A program made the translations under genes and the position numbers. The notes under the pieces are model-generated. The model searched no databases, was not told the origin of the DNA, and saw only the letters and a program-made list of their open reading frames with translations. From Lutjanus erythropterus (lineage: Eukaryota > Chordata > Actinopteri > Lutjaniformes > Lutjanidae): a stretch of 64,000 nt of DNA. Shown piece after piece: positions 44,439 to 57,100 of this stretch. Position 1 is the stretch's first letter. Each line of letters begins with the position of its first letter. The stretch is from the NCBI GenBank assembly GCA_020091685.1, contig CM034599.1, forward strand, positions 28,533,920 through 28,597,919, in the 5' to 3' direction.

Positions 44439-47172
44439 ATGTCTTTCATAACGGCCTTCATGCAGCAGACGATGTATCTGGGCATGCCCGATGACTCAGT
44501 ACGTAACTCTGTGGTTCTGTTCCAGTTGCTAAGGCCAACCACCCCTGTTTTTTCCTTTTTTTCTCTTCCTGTGGTATGTTCGGGTGGAAAAATTTACCAG
44601 GCAGACTTTAGTGGGAGGTGAAGAGAGGAGTGAAGCGTAGAGGACAGAGAGGGAAGGGAATGAATGAAGTTTAAAGGTGAAGGAAGAGAAGGAAAAGGGA
44701 GCGGAGCAGAGCAGAGAGATAAAATGAGGAGCGATATTAATATGAACGGGAGTCTGAACTGTAAAGATTATATGCAGTGAGATAGATGTCCACACTTAAG
44801 GTCTTGTGAGTGTATGACTCATAAGCAGGAATTTGAGCCCCTCCCTTTATAAACTCTGCAAACAGAACAAAATGCTACTTCTGCTTTCCCTGCTTTCTTA
44901 AAGTGAATACTGGGAAAGTTGCACAAGGTTATCCTGCATGATTTCAGTCTGTCTTTTCAGTCTCTGCTGTTATCTTTGAGTTCAGTCCAACGGGTGTGTA
45001 CAGGCATTTAAAAGGCACCAGTGTCATGGTTTGTGGAGGCATGCAGGTGTAGGAACAGATCCAGCCAGGACACAGTTATCTTCTTTTATGTCTTTTGTAT
45101 GTGTTAAAGAGATCATTCAGATTTTTTTTTTTTGTATGAGGTAGTTATCAGTCAGTGTAGCACTTGCCATGCAGGATGATAAGCAATGTACTGCTGTGGA
45201 TAGGGTCAGCAGCAAACCATATTTTTGCCAGCTAAAGAAATCATATTGATATCTGTTAAAGTGTACACTATATTTAGAATATTTTCACTGCTTTATCTTC
45301 CCATCAGACAACCCTTTCTGCCTCCAAATTGAAGCTTTATGAGCAAAATATCACTCTCTCCAAACCAAACAAACTCCATAGGCAAAATCTGTAATTTTAC
45401 CTCGCAGAACATGGACTTACTGGTCTACTGCTGCCTCGACTGGTTAGTTTGTCTGTGTTATTGTGTTACTTAGGTCAATCCAACTAACACAACACAAAGC
45501 AGCAGTAGACCAGCAACTCCCATGTTCTGCAGTCTAAAATGAATGTTTTGCCAAAAGAGTCTGGTTGCTTTGGAGAGTGATTTTTGGCTTATATATCCCA
45601 TTGGACTGTCTGATGGCAAGAGATAAACATATTCTAAATGTAATGTACACACAAACTGATTTATTTTTCCTTTTTTTGTATAAGAGCTATTCCATTCAGA
45701 GCATGGCAATGATATGGACTTATCGGCTTCCTGTTCAAAATTTTTATTGCCCTATTGAGTTTTGATTGCTGTAGATGCTACTTGTGAGAGGTTGCACAAT
45801 GACATAAACATGAAAATATCATTGAATTAATAAAACTATGTGCAGCAGGAAATACTTTCATGCACTCTGTGATCTTAGTGTGTTGAAGTTGTCATATTTG
45901 ACAGAGGGTGTTTATCCATAGTGGAATATGATCAGGGCAGGGTCGTCAAATAACTGGCACTAAGAGGAAAAAAGACTGTGATTTTTTTTAAGAACACTTT
46001 TGCATCTAAGGCATTTGAAAAATGCACTTTTGCCACCCACCTCATGCAGACCAGTGAGCAAGTATTTATTTACCAAACACACAATAATCTGTGTTGTGTC
46101 TTTCAGGTCCTGAAGAACGAGGGGACTGTGACTGCAGCGGCCAATTTCAGCCCTGATGGCGATGCAGTCGTCTTGGACAAGGCCATAAAAGTGAAAGGTG
46201 AAGTAAAGATGCACACAGAGAAGGTTTGGAGCGTGTGTGAACATGTCTTGGCTCTGCAATGTCTCTGTGTTTGAAGTATGTTAAAAATATGTCATGCTGG
46301 CTCGTTGCTGTAAGAACTTTAACACCATCTGCTGGCCATCATGGACCGTTACTACTAACTGTGTCATTGTGGTGGAAAGTTTGGCTGTGTTTCATTAGTC
46401 ATTCAACAAACACTCGGTCACTTCCCCTCAGGGGAATCCCTGCCGCCATCATACGCGTTGTTCCATTTGTGTGAAAAACTGAAATGTACTTGGTGAGATC
46501 GTGAGCCTTTGGAGGGCTGATATTGTTTTTTTAGATGGCTAAAACACGTGTCACTGCTGACCCCGTCCACAGCAGTGCATTGCTTAGTTTCTGTGCTGGT
46601 ACTCCTGAGGGAGATGTCAATCAAAACTTGATCTACCACACCTACACAGTCAAAAACAGTCTAGACAGTCAAATGAGCTGTTTGTTGAATTAAGTTTTCA
46701 AATGGTTATGAACTTTTTCACATCCCGAGCACAGCAAAACAATGAGAAAATAAGGCAGTGTGCTCTTTGCAGATACTGACACCACCACACTTTTTTTAGT
46801 GGGTCATAAATTATAATTTTCTCAGGGAAGTGTTTCATATTACGCCTTTAACAACACATCCATTGTGCAGGTGTGGATGAGAACACCATCATTGAAATTC
46901 TAGTGAAAAGGAGCAACGATCAGAGACAGCAGATCAAAGCTGCCTACCAGCAAGCCAGCGGCAAGGTAATTACAATTAAACAATGATTTTCACAGCAATA
47001 AGGTAGACACACTTTAGTTTACATCGTCTCAAATGCTGTATTTCTGATCATAGTCTCTGGAGTCTGCACTGAAGAATGCTCTGAAGGGAGATCTGGAGGA
47101 TGTGGTGTTGGCACTGCTCAAAACACCAGCCCAGTATGACGCCCATCTGCTGAAACAGGCTATGAAAGTAAA

Positions 47173-47203
<31 letters not shown>

Positions 47204-47970
47204 TGATATAAATGTATAACTGACTAATGCTCAGGAACCAAGCACTTTTCATCATGTTGAGGTGAATGGTTTGGCCTCACCATCATCTGTTATTTTTGGT
47301 GCATAATGACATCCACCCACTTCCACATATTCATGTAGCCTATTGTTTTCTTATCAGGATGATAAAAGGTGTGTCACTAAAGAATAAGTGGTGTTTCTCT
47401 GTGTAAATCTACCTAAATATCTTTTTGTCAGGGTATGGGCACAGATGAGGAAACCCTGATCGAGATTTTGGCTTCCAGAAACAACAAAGAGATCCTGGAC
47501 ATTAAGAAAGCCTACAAGGAGGGTACTTGCCAACAATTTTTAAGCAACACTCTTCAGTTTCATCAAACTAGTGTTTGGAAATAGAAGTGATTCAACATGT
47601 GACAGTAACAAAATTACAGCCTCTGGGATGTGGGTGGAGGTTTAAACATTTAAAAAGAGCCCTTTGTCAAAACCCTTTTTTTTTTTATTTTGAACACATT
47701 TTTATGTTCTTGATGTTAATGTTGTGATTTCTTTGTCAAGAATACAAGAAGGACCTGGAGGATGACATCAAGTCTGACACCAGTGGCGACTTTAGGGCCG
47801 CCCTCTTTGCCCTCTGCAAGGTACGTTACGTCACACACTTTGTCGCATTTAGCACAGACACCTATTTAGTCACAACACCAGGATGCATTAAGTTCTGAGG
47901 CAACATAACACTCCCTACCGTAGCTGCTATAGTGACAGTGGTTTCTAAAAGCTAAACAGACTCATTCCCT

Positions 47971-48007
<37 letters not shown>

Positions 48008-50253
48008 ATGAGTTAACAATTGGGGCTCTGTTTCTTCCTACTTGGGCATCTTACAGGAACGAATATGAACTTTGATGAAAACAAACCACAGAACGTTTGT
48101 GTTACAGTAAACAGTCAAGCAGGTAAATTAATCCCAACCTTTCTTTTTGTGCTCATTGTGCTGTTTAAAGGTTGGTTATTATGCCGTCATAAGAGTGCCA
48201 TAAAAAAAAGAATAAATATACTCACATCCCATATACACCCATCATATAGCATTTAAGTTGAGTTGAGTGACAAACCCACCATTACCATTACTCTCTATTT
48301 GTATTGGCCGTGTTCAGGACTGTGAACTGTTTCTTTGTTTGTCTTCATCACAGGCCGGCAGGACTGAAGGAGTCTGTGAGCAGCTGATCGACAGCGATGC
48401 CAGGGCTCTGTACGAGGCTGGGGAGGGGAGGAAGGGCAAAGACTGCTCTGTCTTCATCGACATCCTCACCACCAGGAGTGCCCCTCATCTCCGTAAAGGT
48501 TAGCTGGCTTGCTGTCCCATTCGGTAAAGTCAGTGTTTTACTGTTTGTTCCTGTCTGACCTGACACTCCTCTTTGCCATCAGTATTCGAGCGATACTCAA
48601 AGTACAGCAAAGTGGATGTGGCCAAAGCCATCGACCTGGAGATGAAAGGAGATATTGAAAGTTGTCTCACAGCAGTAGGTAAGTGCGCAATCCTGTGATT
48701 TAACTTTATCACCTGAGGATTCATCTGGTGAATTGAGGACATATTTCAAGAGATAGCTCTGATTATTTGAAGTGAAGTTATATGAGGTACTTATAAATAT
48801 ACATGCCCCCAGTTTGGAGAAGCAGTAGGAGTATAAAAAGAATATTTAAATATTAATGAGATAAGTTTTTGATATTCGATTTAGGTAAATTAATTGTTAT
48901 TAATTGAATAGAAAAAAACATATATATTAGTCATAAGATTAGTTGAATATTTAAAAAAAAAATCATAGATTAATCGCTTAAAAAATTATCATTAGGTCCC
49001 TGTGGGTTAGTTTGTTTGTGCTGTTGTGTGCCTTCTTTTTTCCAAAATACTATTTTTTTAAAAACATTTTTATTAAAATTTGAACACCATGAAATGCAGC
49101 ATTTTACATTCATACTATGCTGCAAATTTCACATAAAAATTTGGTGGCATTAGCACAAAAACAAAAACAAAAAAGAAAGTAAGGCTGCAACAGACAGTTA
49201 CTTTCTTTATCAATCCTGTCGATTTTTTTTTCTCGATCAATCAATCAGCCATTCAGCCCACATTTGTCAGAAAATGCTCAAAAATGTCAATTAGTGCCCT
49301 CCAAAACCCAAGGTGATGTCTGCAAATGTCAACCCAAAGACACCTAGCCCACGCTATTGTGTGACTTTTGTGAATCTGACTTAACCCTTTAAAACAAGAA
49401 GTCACATAATAACATAAGAAGCTAACCGGCAGCAGTAGACCAGCAACTCCTATGTTCTGTGAAGTAAAATTACTGTTTTTGCCAAAGGAGTCTGGTAGGT
49501 TTGGTGAGAGTGATATTTGGCTTAAATAACGTCAGATTCCTGGCAGAAAAAGCTGTCAGACAGCAAGGTAACGCGGTGAAAATATGCTAAATATAGTGTA
49601 CAATTACATTTATATTGATTTTTTTTTAAGTGGCTAAAATACAGATTGCTGCTGACCCTGCCCACAGCACTTCATTGCTTGGCTTCCATGTTGGTAATCT
49701 TGTCTGCTTCTCCAAATTGAGAGCGTGCTGACCACCATCTCCTGTAGGTTATATTTTGACTATGGATAAGTATCCGTTTAAACTTTAACCATTTTTCAAA
49801 TATCTATAGTGAAGTGTGCTGGAAGCAGGGCTGCATTCTTTGCTGAGAAACTCTACTTGTCCATGAAGGTATAATATGTGTAGGCTACTTCTCACAATTC
49901 ATATTTAGTGTAAAATACATGCAGGACACTGTTGCCTGCTGCCCAAGACTTTCTCTGACTTGCTGTTTTTCTGCCCATCAGGGTAAAGGCACCCGCAAAC
50001 CCATCCTGACCCGCATCATGGTGTCCCGCTCTGAAATTGACATGAAACGGATCAAGGACGAGTACAAGAAGAACTACGGCAAATCACTCTACCAGGACAT
50101 TCTGGTGAGCAAACATCTGTTGACAAATAATGACATTAAACTCATCCCACATGTCAGACGTGCTCAAGTTTACATCTGTTTTCTTTCCTTCAGGATGACA
50201 CTAAAGGAGACTATGAGAAGATTCTGCTCGCTCTCTGTGGGGGTGAAAACTAA
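44439..50253 (+). CDS. anxa1: Annexin A1
   Basis: Coding exons are 44439-44498, 46107-46197, 46871-46965, 47054-47167, 47432-47522, 47741-47820, 48354-48498, 48583-48678, 49810-49868, 49982-50104 and 50194-50253. Phases agree and give 337 aa. After a short N-terminal helix ([15 protein letters not shown], the region that in A1 binds S100 partners) come four annexin repeats. Type II calcium loops are clear in repeat 2 (MKGMGTDEE) and present in altered form in repeats 1 (KGVDE) and 4 (KGKGTR). The end reads [10 protein letters not shown], close to the A1 C-terminus ILVALCGGN. Repeat 3 [11 protein letters not shown] and the string MVSRSEIDM are A1 hallmarks. Annexins bind acidic membranes when calcium rises; A1 also acts in inflammation resolution. 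Fish carry several anxa1 paralogues and I cannot say which this is. Confidence 0.93.
45125..45690. mobile_element. Fold-back family D, near-complete copy in anxa1 intron 2
   Basis: It contains GGGTCAGCAGCAAA, CAGAACATGGACTTACTGGTC and, inverted, GTAGACCAGCAACTCCCATG and TGTTCTGC. The arms meet near 45465, and the order matches 25365-26085. Confidence 0.65.
47176..47203. repeat. (AC)n microsatellite
   Basis: About 14 AC units lie nine bases after the donor of the exon ending at 47167 in anxa1. Confidence 0.9.
47972..48004. repeat. (AC)n microsatellite
   Basis: About 16 AC units lie in the anxa1 intron following the exon that ends at 47820. Confidence 0.9.
49330..49760. mobile_element. Fold-back family D, right-half copy
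   Basis: It has GTAGACCAGCAACTCCTATG, GCTGACCCTGCCCACAGCA and GCGTGCTGACCACCATCTC in the order of the right arm of 25365-26085. It lies in the anxa1 intron 48679-49809. Confidence 0.65.
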
Positions 50254-50707
50254 GAGCTAATCAGTGGCTCGAGGCTTGTGCAACTGAAGATCCAGCAGCA
50301 AGTCCAGCTGTGGAAAATCACCTATAATCTCTTGACACATATTGTGCCCTGTATGTTCTTGTGGAGAAATGACAAGGCTGTCTTTCTGTGTGACTGTCGT
50401 GACATTTAGAAAATATTAACAGCAATGTGCAAAGATTAACATGGAATCGACACTGCTTCAGCAGATATTTTCACTCCAAGTTATTCCTTTTCATTCCAGC
50501 ACTCCCCTTATTCCAGCATAGATCTGTGGACCAATGTTAGGAACAGACTTAGCTTTACACTCATTAGATTTTCAGATCTGGTGCTTGAAGAGAAGCTGAA
50601 ATCGGTGATCATAGTGCAGCTGCTACCAGATGTATACAATCACCATGTGCCAATCAAATTCTGTGGCAACAGCAGGCCTACCCTTGAAGGAGTTTGGACA
50701 TCTTGCA

Positions 50708-50713
50708 AATAAA
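50708..50713 (+). terminator. anxa1: Poly(A) signal of anxa1
   Basis: AATAAA lies 455 bases after the stop codon and is followed within about 40 bases by a GT-rich stretch (GGAGTGGGTTTGGTTTC), the usual downstream element. Confidence 0.65.
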
Positions 50714-51401
50714 CGCTTTTTGTATGAAGGCTCATTGGAGTGGGTTTGGTTTCTTTGCACGTTCACATACAGGACATAGACATACACCGACTGTCTGTAT
50801 GTTGTCAAATATTTAAGCACCAATAGTGAGTAATAACGAGTACTTACCCTTAGAAAAGATTTAGAATGATTTAAAAACCCTAGCACTATCACAACACACT
50901 ATAAATCCATAATATACAATTATAAAAGTTAATGTAACACAATGAACATTAATCTCAGTAATGAATGAACACTGAATCACACAGAAAGGGTGACAGATGG
51001 ATTAAGTATGTTTAGTCAAGTACTGTACATAATCTGAGGTACTTTACTTGAATATTTTCTTCTCGTGACATGCTCTAATTCTACTGCGCTTCATTTCAGA
51101 GAGAAATATGATACATTTTACTGATAGCTTTAGTTGCTAGTTACTTTACAAATTAAATACTTTTATATACAAAACATATAAAATACAGCTATTTTGATAA
51201 TCAATAAAGTCATTGTCATGGAAAAACATTTCATGGCTCCAGTTCCACAAATGTGAAGATTTGCTACTACTGCTTTTAATTATTTTAAAATTTTTAATTC
51301 ACTGAAGTGATATGACACCTTCCTGGTTCTCCATCCGCAGAAGGGGGATTGCTCTCACAGAACGTGGCAACCTAATGGCTCACACACGCCACAAACTATC
51401 G

Positions 51402-51634
51402 TCGTGTCTAGACGGGAACCCTATATCTCGAAACTCTCGCGAGATTTGTATAAAGTGTTTCTTCATTGCGTACGTTGTGCGAAGTAATTAACTTTTATAA
51501 CGCTGTAATCAAGATGTGCTGTGAAATGGGGACAAAATTACTTGGTTATGGTTAGGGATAAATCATGGTTTGGGTTAAAATTTTAATTCTCGCGAGATCT
51601 TCCGCGAGTCTGGGGTTATTATCTGGACACGACC
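51402..51634. mobile_element. Small terminal-inverted-repeat element with TCTCGCGAGA near each end
   Basis: The left end GTCGTGTCTAGA and the right end TCTGGACACGAC are inverse complements with one mismatch. Further in, AACCCTATATCTCG pairs with CGAGTCTGGGGTT. A perfect TCTCGCGAGA palindrome occurs at 51435-51444 and 51588-51597. The core has a GGTTAGGGATAAATCATGGTTTGG-like stretch (broken here at 20 bases: GGTTAGGGATAAATCATGGT). A clear target-site duplication was not found. Confidence 0.55.
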
Positions 51635-52394
51635 AACAACTATAAACAAGCGGAGCAGCTCCTGTGGTTTGCTAACGCAAAGCTAACCAACTATCTCTCT
51701 CCCAGTATGTGTTAAGATTTATCTTATAACAGTTACTGAACTATTTTTGTCATCTCAACAAAAGCCTAAATAACATTGACATGCGGTATAAATGTGTTTT
51801 AAAACTGGTCTTTTACTAACGGTTGCATGACAGCAAGCTAGCTAGCTAGCTAACAGTAGCTTACAGTCTGTCAGTTTGGCAGCAAACTTAATTGTCCTAC
51901 CTGTCAGCTGAATGTCAACGATTTAAAATCACGTTTGTGTTTTTATACAGGTGAAATGATGAATACACACGTGGTCGGTGTTATTTTGAAAGTCTGATTG
52001 CACATTTCTGTACATTTAAGTCACTGACTTCGAGGGGCTAACCTTAGCCTGGGTAACGTTACTGATAGGATAACTGAGCTGGGCAGAGAAGCAGTATAAC
52101 AACAGCAGAGACAGCCTTTTAAGGCTGCTTGGAGGAGCGGTGAAAGTCTTTAGCTACCATATCTTTTACAAGATCGTTATAAGTTCCACACCAATAATGA
52201 ATTTATATATGGTCTAGGTGATATTAGGGTGATTATATTGATATCATGATATGATAATGACCTGCTCACTGCACAGTATTCCACTGATTACATCATTACT
52301 TACCAAAAAAAACATTATTTGGCATACATTTATTTGACATAAAATATTAATGATTTTATGGCTTTATTTCAAAAGCAAAGTACTGTACTGAAAA

Positions 52395-52605
52395 GAGCCA
52401 GTGTTTACATTGTCTCAGGCAAAGTCACAGTGAGTAGTAGGTCAGCCAGTTAAAAGGAAGCAGGAGGAGACTTTTATTTCCATAATTGTATTTTTGATGT
52501 TATATTTGGTGATTATTGCTGTGAAAAACACTGCCTCTTTAGTCTACAGGGGCCCCCAAAATGAACCCAAAATGAAAACACTTTGTAGTAGCTTTAAATA
52601 ATAGC
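52395..52605. repeat. Dispersed repeat family E, copy 2
   Basis: It matches 41020-41235 in ordered words, ending GTAGTAGCTTTAAA. Confidence 0.5.
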
Positions 52606-53014
52606 TATATTTGATGTGTTCAGCATTTTTTGTTTGTATATATATTTTTTTCCTTTTAATTTAAAGTGCTTCTGTTTCCCTGTTTAAATAAAATAAATTA
52701 AAAGTAGCCAGTCATGACTTAAGCATGTTCAAAAAATATCATGAATTGGCTTTGTCAGTGATGGTCTGAATTATTTATGTATAATTGCAAACAAAAACAA
52801 TAGCAGCAGTCCCTTTTTTAAAAAATAATGAAATAAAATAATTAATCATGTAATTTCACAGTAGATATCATGACAGTATTTAGACTTATATTGTTACATC
52901 CTTAAAAGTTTTACATAATGTAAATCAACTAAGTTTGCAAAAATTAAAATTTACTTTAAATATGGCAATGATGGAACCTTATTTGCCTTTGTCCAAGATT
53001 TTCATGTTCTGATT

Positions 53015-53310
53015 TTACAGATGATCTGTTGATTTTATTACAGACTGGTCGTCCTGGGACCTGGTAGTCAAACCATAGTACAGATATGAGAATATCTTTG
53101 GCTTTAGAGATGGTAGGGCACAGTCAAATGTCATCTTAATATAGCTAAGGTTAGCCTTAATTGTTTTACAAATCTTTTTTGCATGACATTTGAAATTAAA
53201 CTCTGACTCTAAAATTATCGCTAAATACTTCACCTCTGTAACTTCAATGAGGTCACCTTTAATAATAACATTCAGGGATTCTGTTGCAGGTAAAATCTGA
53301 ACTTCACACT
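53015..53310 (-). pseudogene. LINE reverse transcriptase C-terminal fragment (dead)
   Basis: The minus strand encodes VKYLAIILESEFNFKCHAKK followed by ICKTIKANLSYIKM, matching the fish non-LTR retrotransposon pattern KYLGIILDSxLNFKSHxKK. Upstream in the same frame lies EVQILPATESLNVIIKGD. The fragment ends in a stop soon after and is flanked by no other part of the element. It shows an old 5'- and 3'-truncated insertion immediately before the mfsd3 exon. Confidence 0.7.
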
Positions 53311-53329
53311 TTTTGTCTTTTCATTCCAG

Positions 53330-53454
53330 GTTAGTCAGCTCATCTGGGTCGGCCTGTCCATTTGAAGTGCTCCCACAGAACCAGAATAAAAGACAATGAC
53401 TTGACCAATGGACCACTGCAGAAAAGAAAAGAGGGTCACTTTTGGAGGTAGATC
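53330..53454 (+). promoter_or_regulatory. mfsd3: mfsd3 5' leader with two upstream open frames
   Basis: The acceptor TTTTCATTCCAG at 53318-53329 suggests an exon start at 53330. The leader holds ATG-ACT-TGA at 53396-53404 and a 16-codon frame from ATG 53408 to TGA 53456-53458, whose stop overlaps the main start codon as ATGA. This layout would allow reinitiation and probably lowers translation. Confidence 0.5.
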
Positions 53455-54154
53455 ATGAATGACAAACTAGTCTTCCTGGGCCTGCTGTACTTTGTCCAGG
53501 GCATCCCCTACGGTCTTCAGTCCTCCCTGCTTCCTGTCTATCTGCGTGGAGCTGGTCACTCCCTCACTCGCATTGGCTTCACCAAGATACTTTACTTCCC
53601 CTGGGTCCTCAAGGTACTCTGGGCCCCTCTGGTGGACCGGGTTGGCACCAAGCGTCGCTGGCTGGTGGGGACAGTTTCTGGACTGGCTCTGACATGCCTC
53701 TCCAGTGCTGCCCTCGCTCCAGAAGCACATATCTGGGGAGTGGCAGGAACCCTGTTGGCCATGAACAGCTTGGCCTCAGTCCAGGATATTGCTGTAGACG
53801 GGGCTGCCGTGGGGTTGTTGAAAGGTCGTGGGGAGCTGGGGCTGGGCAACACAGCCCAAGTCGTGGGCTATAAAGCTGGATCGGTGTTTGCTGGAGGTGG
53901 GCTGCTGGCTGTGATCGACGTGGCTGGATGGAGCTGGATGTTTATGCTGCTGACGTTTGTGTATGCAGGTGTGGCTCTGTTTGTGTGGGGGGCCCCTGTA
54001 CTGGACGATGAGACTGTAAGGGGCCAGCAGGCAGATGGCAGCAGGAGGGGAGGGCAGGGAGCAGATGCTGTGAAGCCATGGAGGGTGTGGAGGAAGCTGC
54101 TGGCAGTGCCCGGCACCCCTTGGACAGTCCTGTATGTGCTGACATACAAACTAG
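53455..54154 (+). CDS. mfsd3: Major facilitator superfamily domain-containing protein 3, first coding exon (partial)
   Basis: One 700-base exon encodes 233 residues from MNDKLVFLGLLYFVQGIPYG to the donor CTAG|GTGAGT. Hydrophobic segments at about 5-22, 40-57, 68-86, 91-108, 139-158, 161-182 and 220-233 suit the N-terminal half of a 12-helix transporter. The motifs LYFVQGIPYGLQS, SLTRIGFTKILY, WAPLVDRVG and NTAQVVGYKAG recall MFSD3 and the related acetyl-CoA transporter SLC33A1 group. Substrate is unknown for MFSD3; the protein should sit in a membrane of the cell. A hydrophilic loop (about 190-212) separates the halves. The remaining exons, expected to begin in phase 1, were not found before position 64000, so the next intron is longer than 9.8 kb or the assembly is broken here. 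Confidence 0.85.
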
Positions 54155-57100
54155 GTGAGTCCGATTAACCTCTTTCACTTCACCCCTGCCTTTCTTATGG
54201 CTGGGTATCATTCAAATTTTTTTGCAACCGGTACCAGTACCTTTGCATCAATACCAGCTCCTGAACAATGCTTTTTGATTCCAATTTTATAAATTTAATT
54301 TTAATAAGAAAAAAATAACATTACACATTATGGTAAAATTCCTCACTGTTCAAAGACCTGAGAAAAGTTGCAGAAACAATTTTTACGCTCACATTTTACT
54401 CAACTTGGATAGCTGGACTAAAATGAAAAAACTGATGAAATAACTGTACATTATAAGGATAGAAAAGTATACTATATAAAAATATATAAATATAATAATA
54501 TATAAAATATAAATAATCAACAAAACGCCTCAGATATTGATATTTGCTATCAAATAACAAAGGTATTTTTATAAAACTCCTGAGGCACTTCAATCGACAT
54601 CAGAAAAGTAGGGCTGTACGATTTGGTATAAAAAGTCATACTGTGATTATTTTGATTGAAACTGTGATTGCGTTATGCTTTATAATTAGGGGGAATGATC
54701 ATTTTTGCATTACAGTTTTCATCGTTACTGAACTAAACTGTTAAAATTGTGATGATGAGATATTTGTAGGGGTCTGTACTAAACAAACATTCTGTCTTTC
54801 CTCTGGAGAACAAGGTTTTTAGGCCAGAGCATTTTTGCAGCACTACAGGACTTCATTGCAATAGTGTTTTCTCTTAGAATAGTTTTTCTCTTTCAAAACA
54901 TGGCAATGTGTTCCTGCAATTTGGATATGGCACTTGGCCACATTTGATAATACATTTGATAATACAAGTATTGTGCAGCTCTACATAAAAATATCGAAGT
55001 TCAGTACTCAGCCCTATTGTAGATCCATTGTTGTCATTTTTTGGGAGGCACATGGGATCTTTAGGGGGAGATAGCAGGTCAACAGTATATGCCATAGCTC
55101 AGCACTCTGTTAAGTTTTTCTAGTCATTAACCTGTAAAAACTTTGTGTTTTCTTAAGAGTGTATAAGAGTGTAAACATTATGAAGGAAGTGTTTGATGGC
55201 CATTACCATGCTCAAGGTTGTTACAGCAATTTTTGACACAGAGTTCAAGGGGTTTGTTACCATCTTCTGCAACGTCATCATCAGCAAGAGACTGGCTGTC
55301 CTCAACATCACCCACTAATGACAACCGTGACTTTGGCAACAGTCTTTTCTTTGTCATTTATGTTAGTATGTACAGTAGATTAAGAGTCTTTTGGTCTTGG
55401 GCTGTTGGTTGAACAAAGGAAGGAAAGGATTGTTTTTAGACTAAACAATTAAACATGAAAATAACGGGCAGATTAATCAAAAATGAAAATAACTGCAACT
55501 ATAATCGATTATCAAAGTGGTTTCAGGTTGATAACCTTCTTATCGTTGCAGCTCTAATCATGTGCACAGACTAAGGTTGTCAAAAGTATTGATACTTCAG
55601 TATTTTTCAATACCAATAACATTTGATGTATCGAAAGTAGCAAAGCTATTAAAAAAGATCTAAGAGCTCATCCAAGACCTCAGATTGAAATCTGGCTTGC
55701 AGCACAGCAAAACTAAACAGTACTGAGTGACTTTTTCTGTGCCAGCACTGTGCAGTTTGTAAATTTGAAAAAAGGAAAAAAAAACAACAACACTTTTTTG
55801 TGTGTGTTAGACTTTTTTTCCCCCCTTTTGCTATGGTATTGAGTATCGTTTTTTAGTATTTAGTCGAAGTTAAAAATTCTTGTTCGGTGACAGCTCAAGC
55901 ACAGACTGAGTTAAAATTATCATGATGGACACCAGTAAAGGAAGTAAGAGATGAGAAAGAAAAAGCTCAGAAAACAGCAAATAGGAGCACTCTGGTTGCC
56001 CGTTCTACCTATAAATAGGAGAGCAGTTTATCAGACAGAAAAAAAACTTCTGAAACATTCTCTTGTGTTCCACTGAGAATTTTTCTTTAGTTGTGCTCCT
56101 TCCTTCATGTAGAGCCTACAACTCACCACTAGATGTCTCTGTTGGTGTGTCCATGAGGACTGAACTCAGGCGTGAGTGTGCTGAAGAAGTTGGGGAAGTT
56201 GTTATTGCTTGACAATGTGTTGTGTCTCAGCAGGTCCTGTATGTGCAGTGGAAAACACAGGCCCTGCTGAGATAAGGCAGTAGTTTTTAATGCCACAGTT
56301 ATAAAAGTATAAACCTAAGGCACTTGAACGAGAACACAATGATAGTTTGAATGCATATTGAGTTCATGCCGACAGTTTTGTGTGTGAACTAGTTAGTTCC
56401 AATAAGAAACTAAAATTTTAAAGTAGTTTTGCATCAGTCAAGCTGGTGTGTGTGGGAGAGAGAGTTGATATGACCAGAGTTTGGTGTTTGGTAGCAGAAG
56501 GGGATTATGTAAGGATTAGAGTGTCTTTGTGTCTGTTGCGTTCAGAAACTGAAATGGAAGACGGCGCATCACGCTTGTGTGTGTGTATGTGGGTGGTGGG
56601 AATATAATTGTCTCCTCACATTTGCATAGTCTTTCCTTGTGTGTGTGCTTGAAAATCTACGCTTTTGTTTTTAAATTGTGTGTGCATGTGCATGTGTGTG
56701 TTTTTGAGAGAGTGTTAAGGGTGGCTCAGTAATCGGATGAGCCCAGCAGACGACACTACTAGACAAAATATGAAGGCTGGCTGGACCCCCTAATCTGTCT
56801 AGGGAGCAAACCCCCCCCCCAACTCTCCCTGTTATACTCACACACACACTGCTGATGCCTCGTACAACAAGAATTAAAAGTGTTTTCAGTGTCGTGATTG
56901 AGCTCCATGGATTCATTAACAGCGGTGTCACTTGTTAACATCTTCTCTTGTAGTACTCTAAATATTTCCCACCTTTGCAGGAAAAAAAGGATTGTGTAAT
57001 CTTTTAGATTAGGCCGGGATGTGCCAGTGTAATTGCCTATGTGAGACAGTATTGTTTTTGTTCAAGGGGTGTGTGGGTATGTTTGTGTGAGACCGGTGAT

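Larger units (their letters stand above)
50760..53329. other. Intergenic region between anxa1 and mfsd3; repeats only
   Basis: It contains AGTACTTTTAC-type repeat fragments at 51000-51150, the TCTCGCGAGA element at 51402-51634, repeat family E at 52395-52605 and the LINE fragment at 53015-53310. The stretch around 51640-51730 is GC-richer and could hold an upstream exon or promoter of mfsd3, but no splice pair was certain. Confidence 0.45.

Noticed and set aside
44214..44621. 135-codon frame around the anxa1 start
   Set aside because: It is intron, exon 2 and intron read through; only 44439-44498 is coding.
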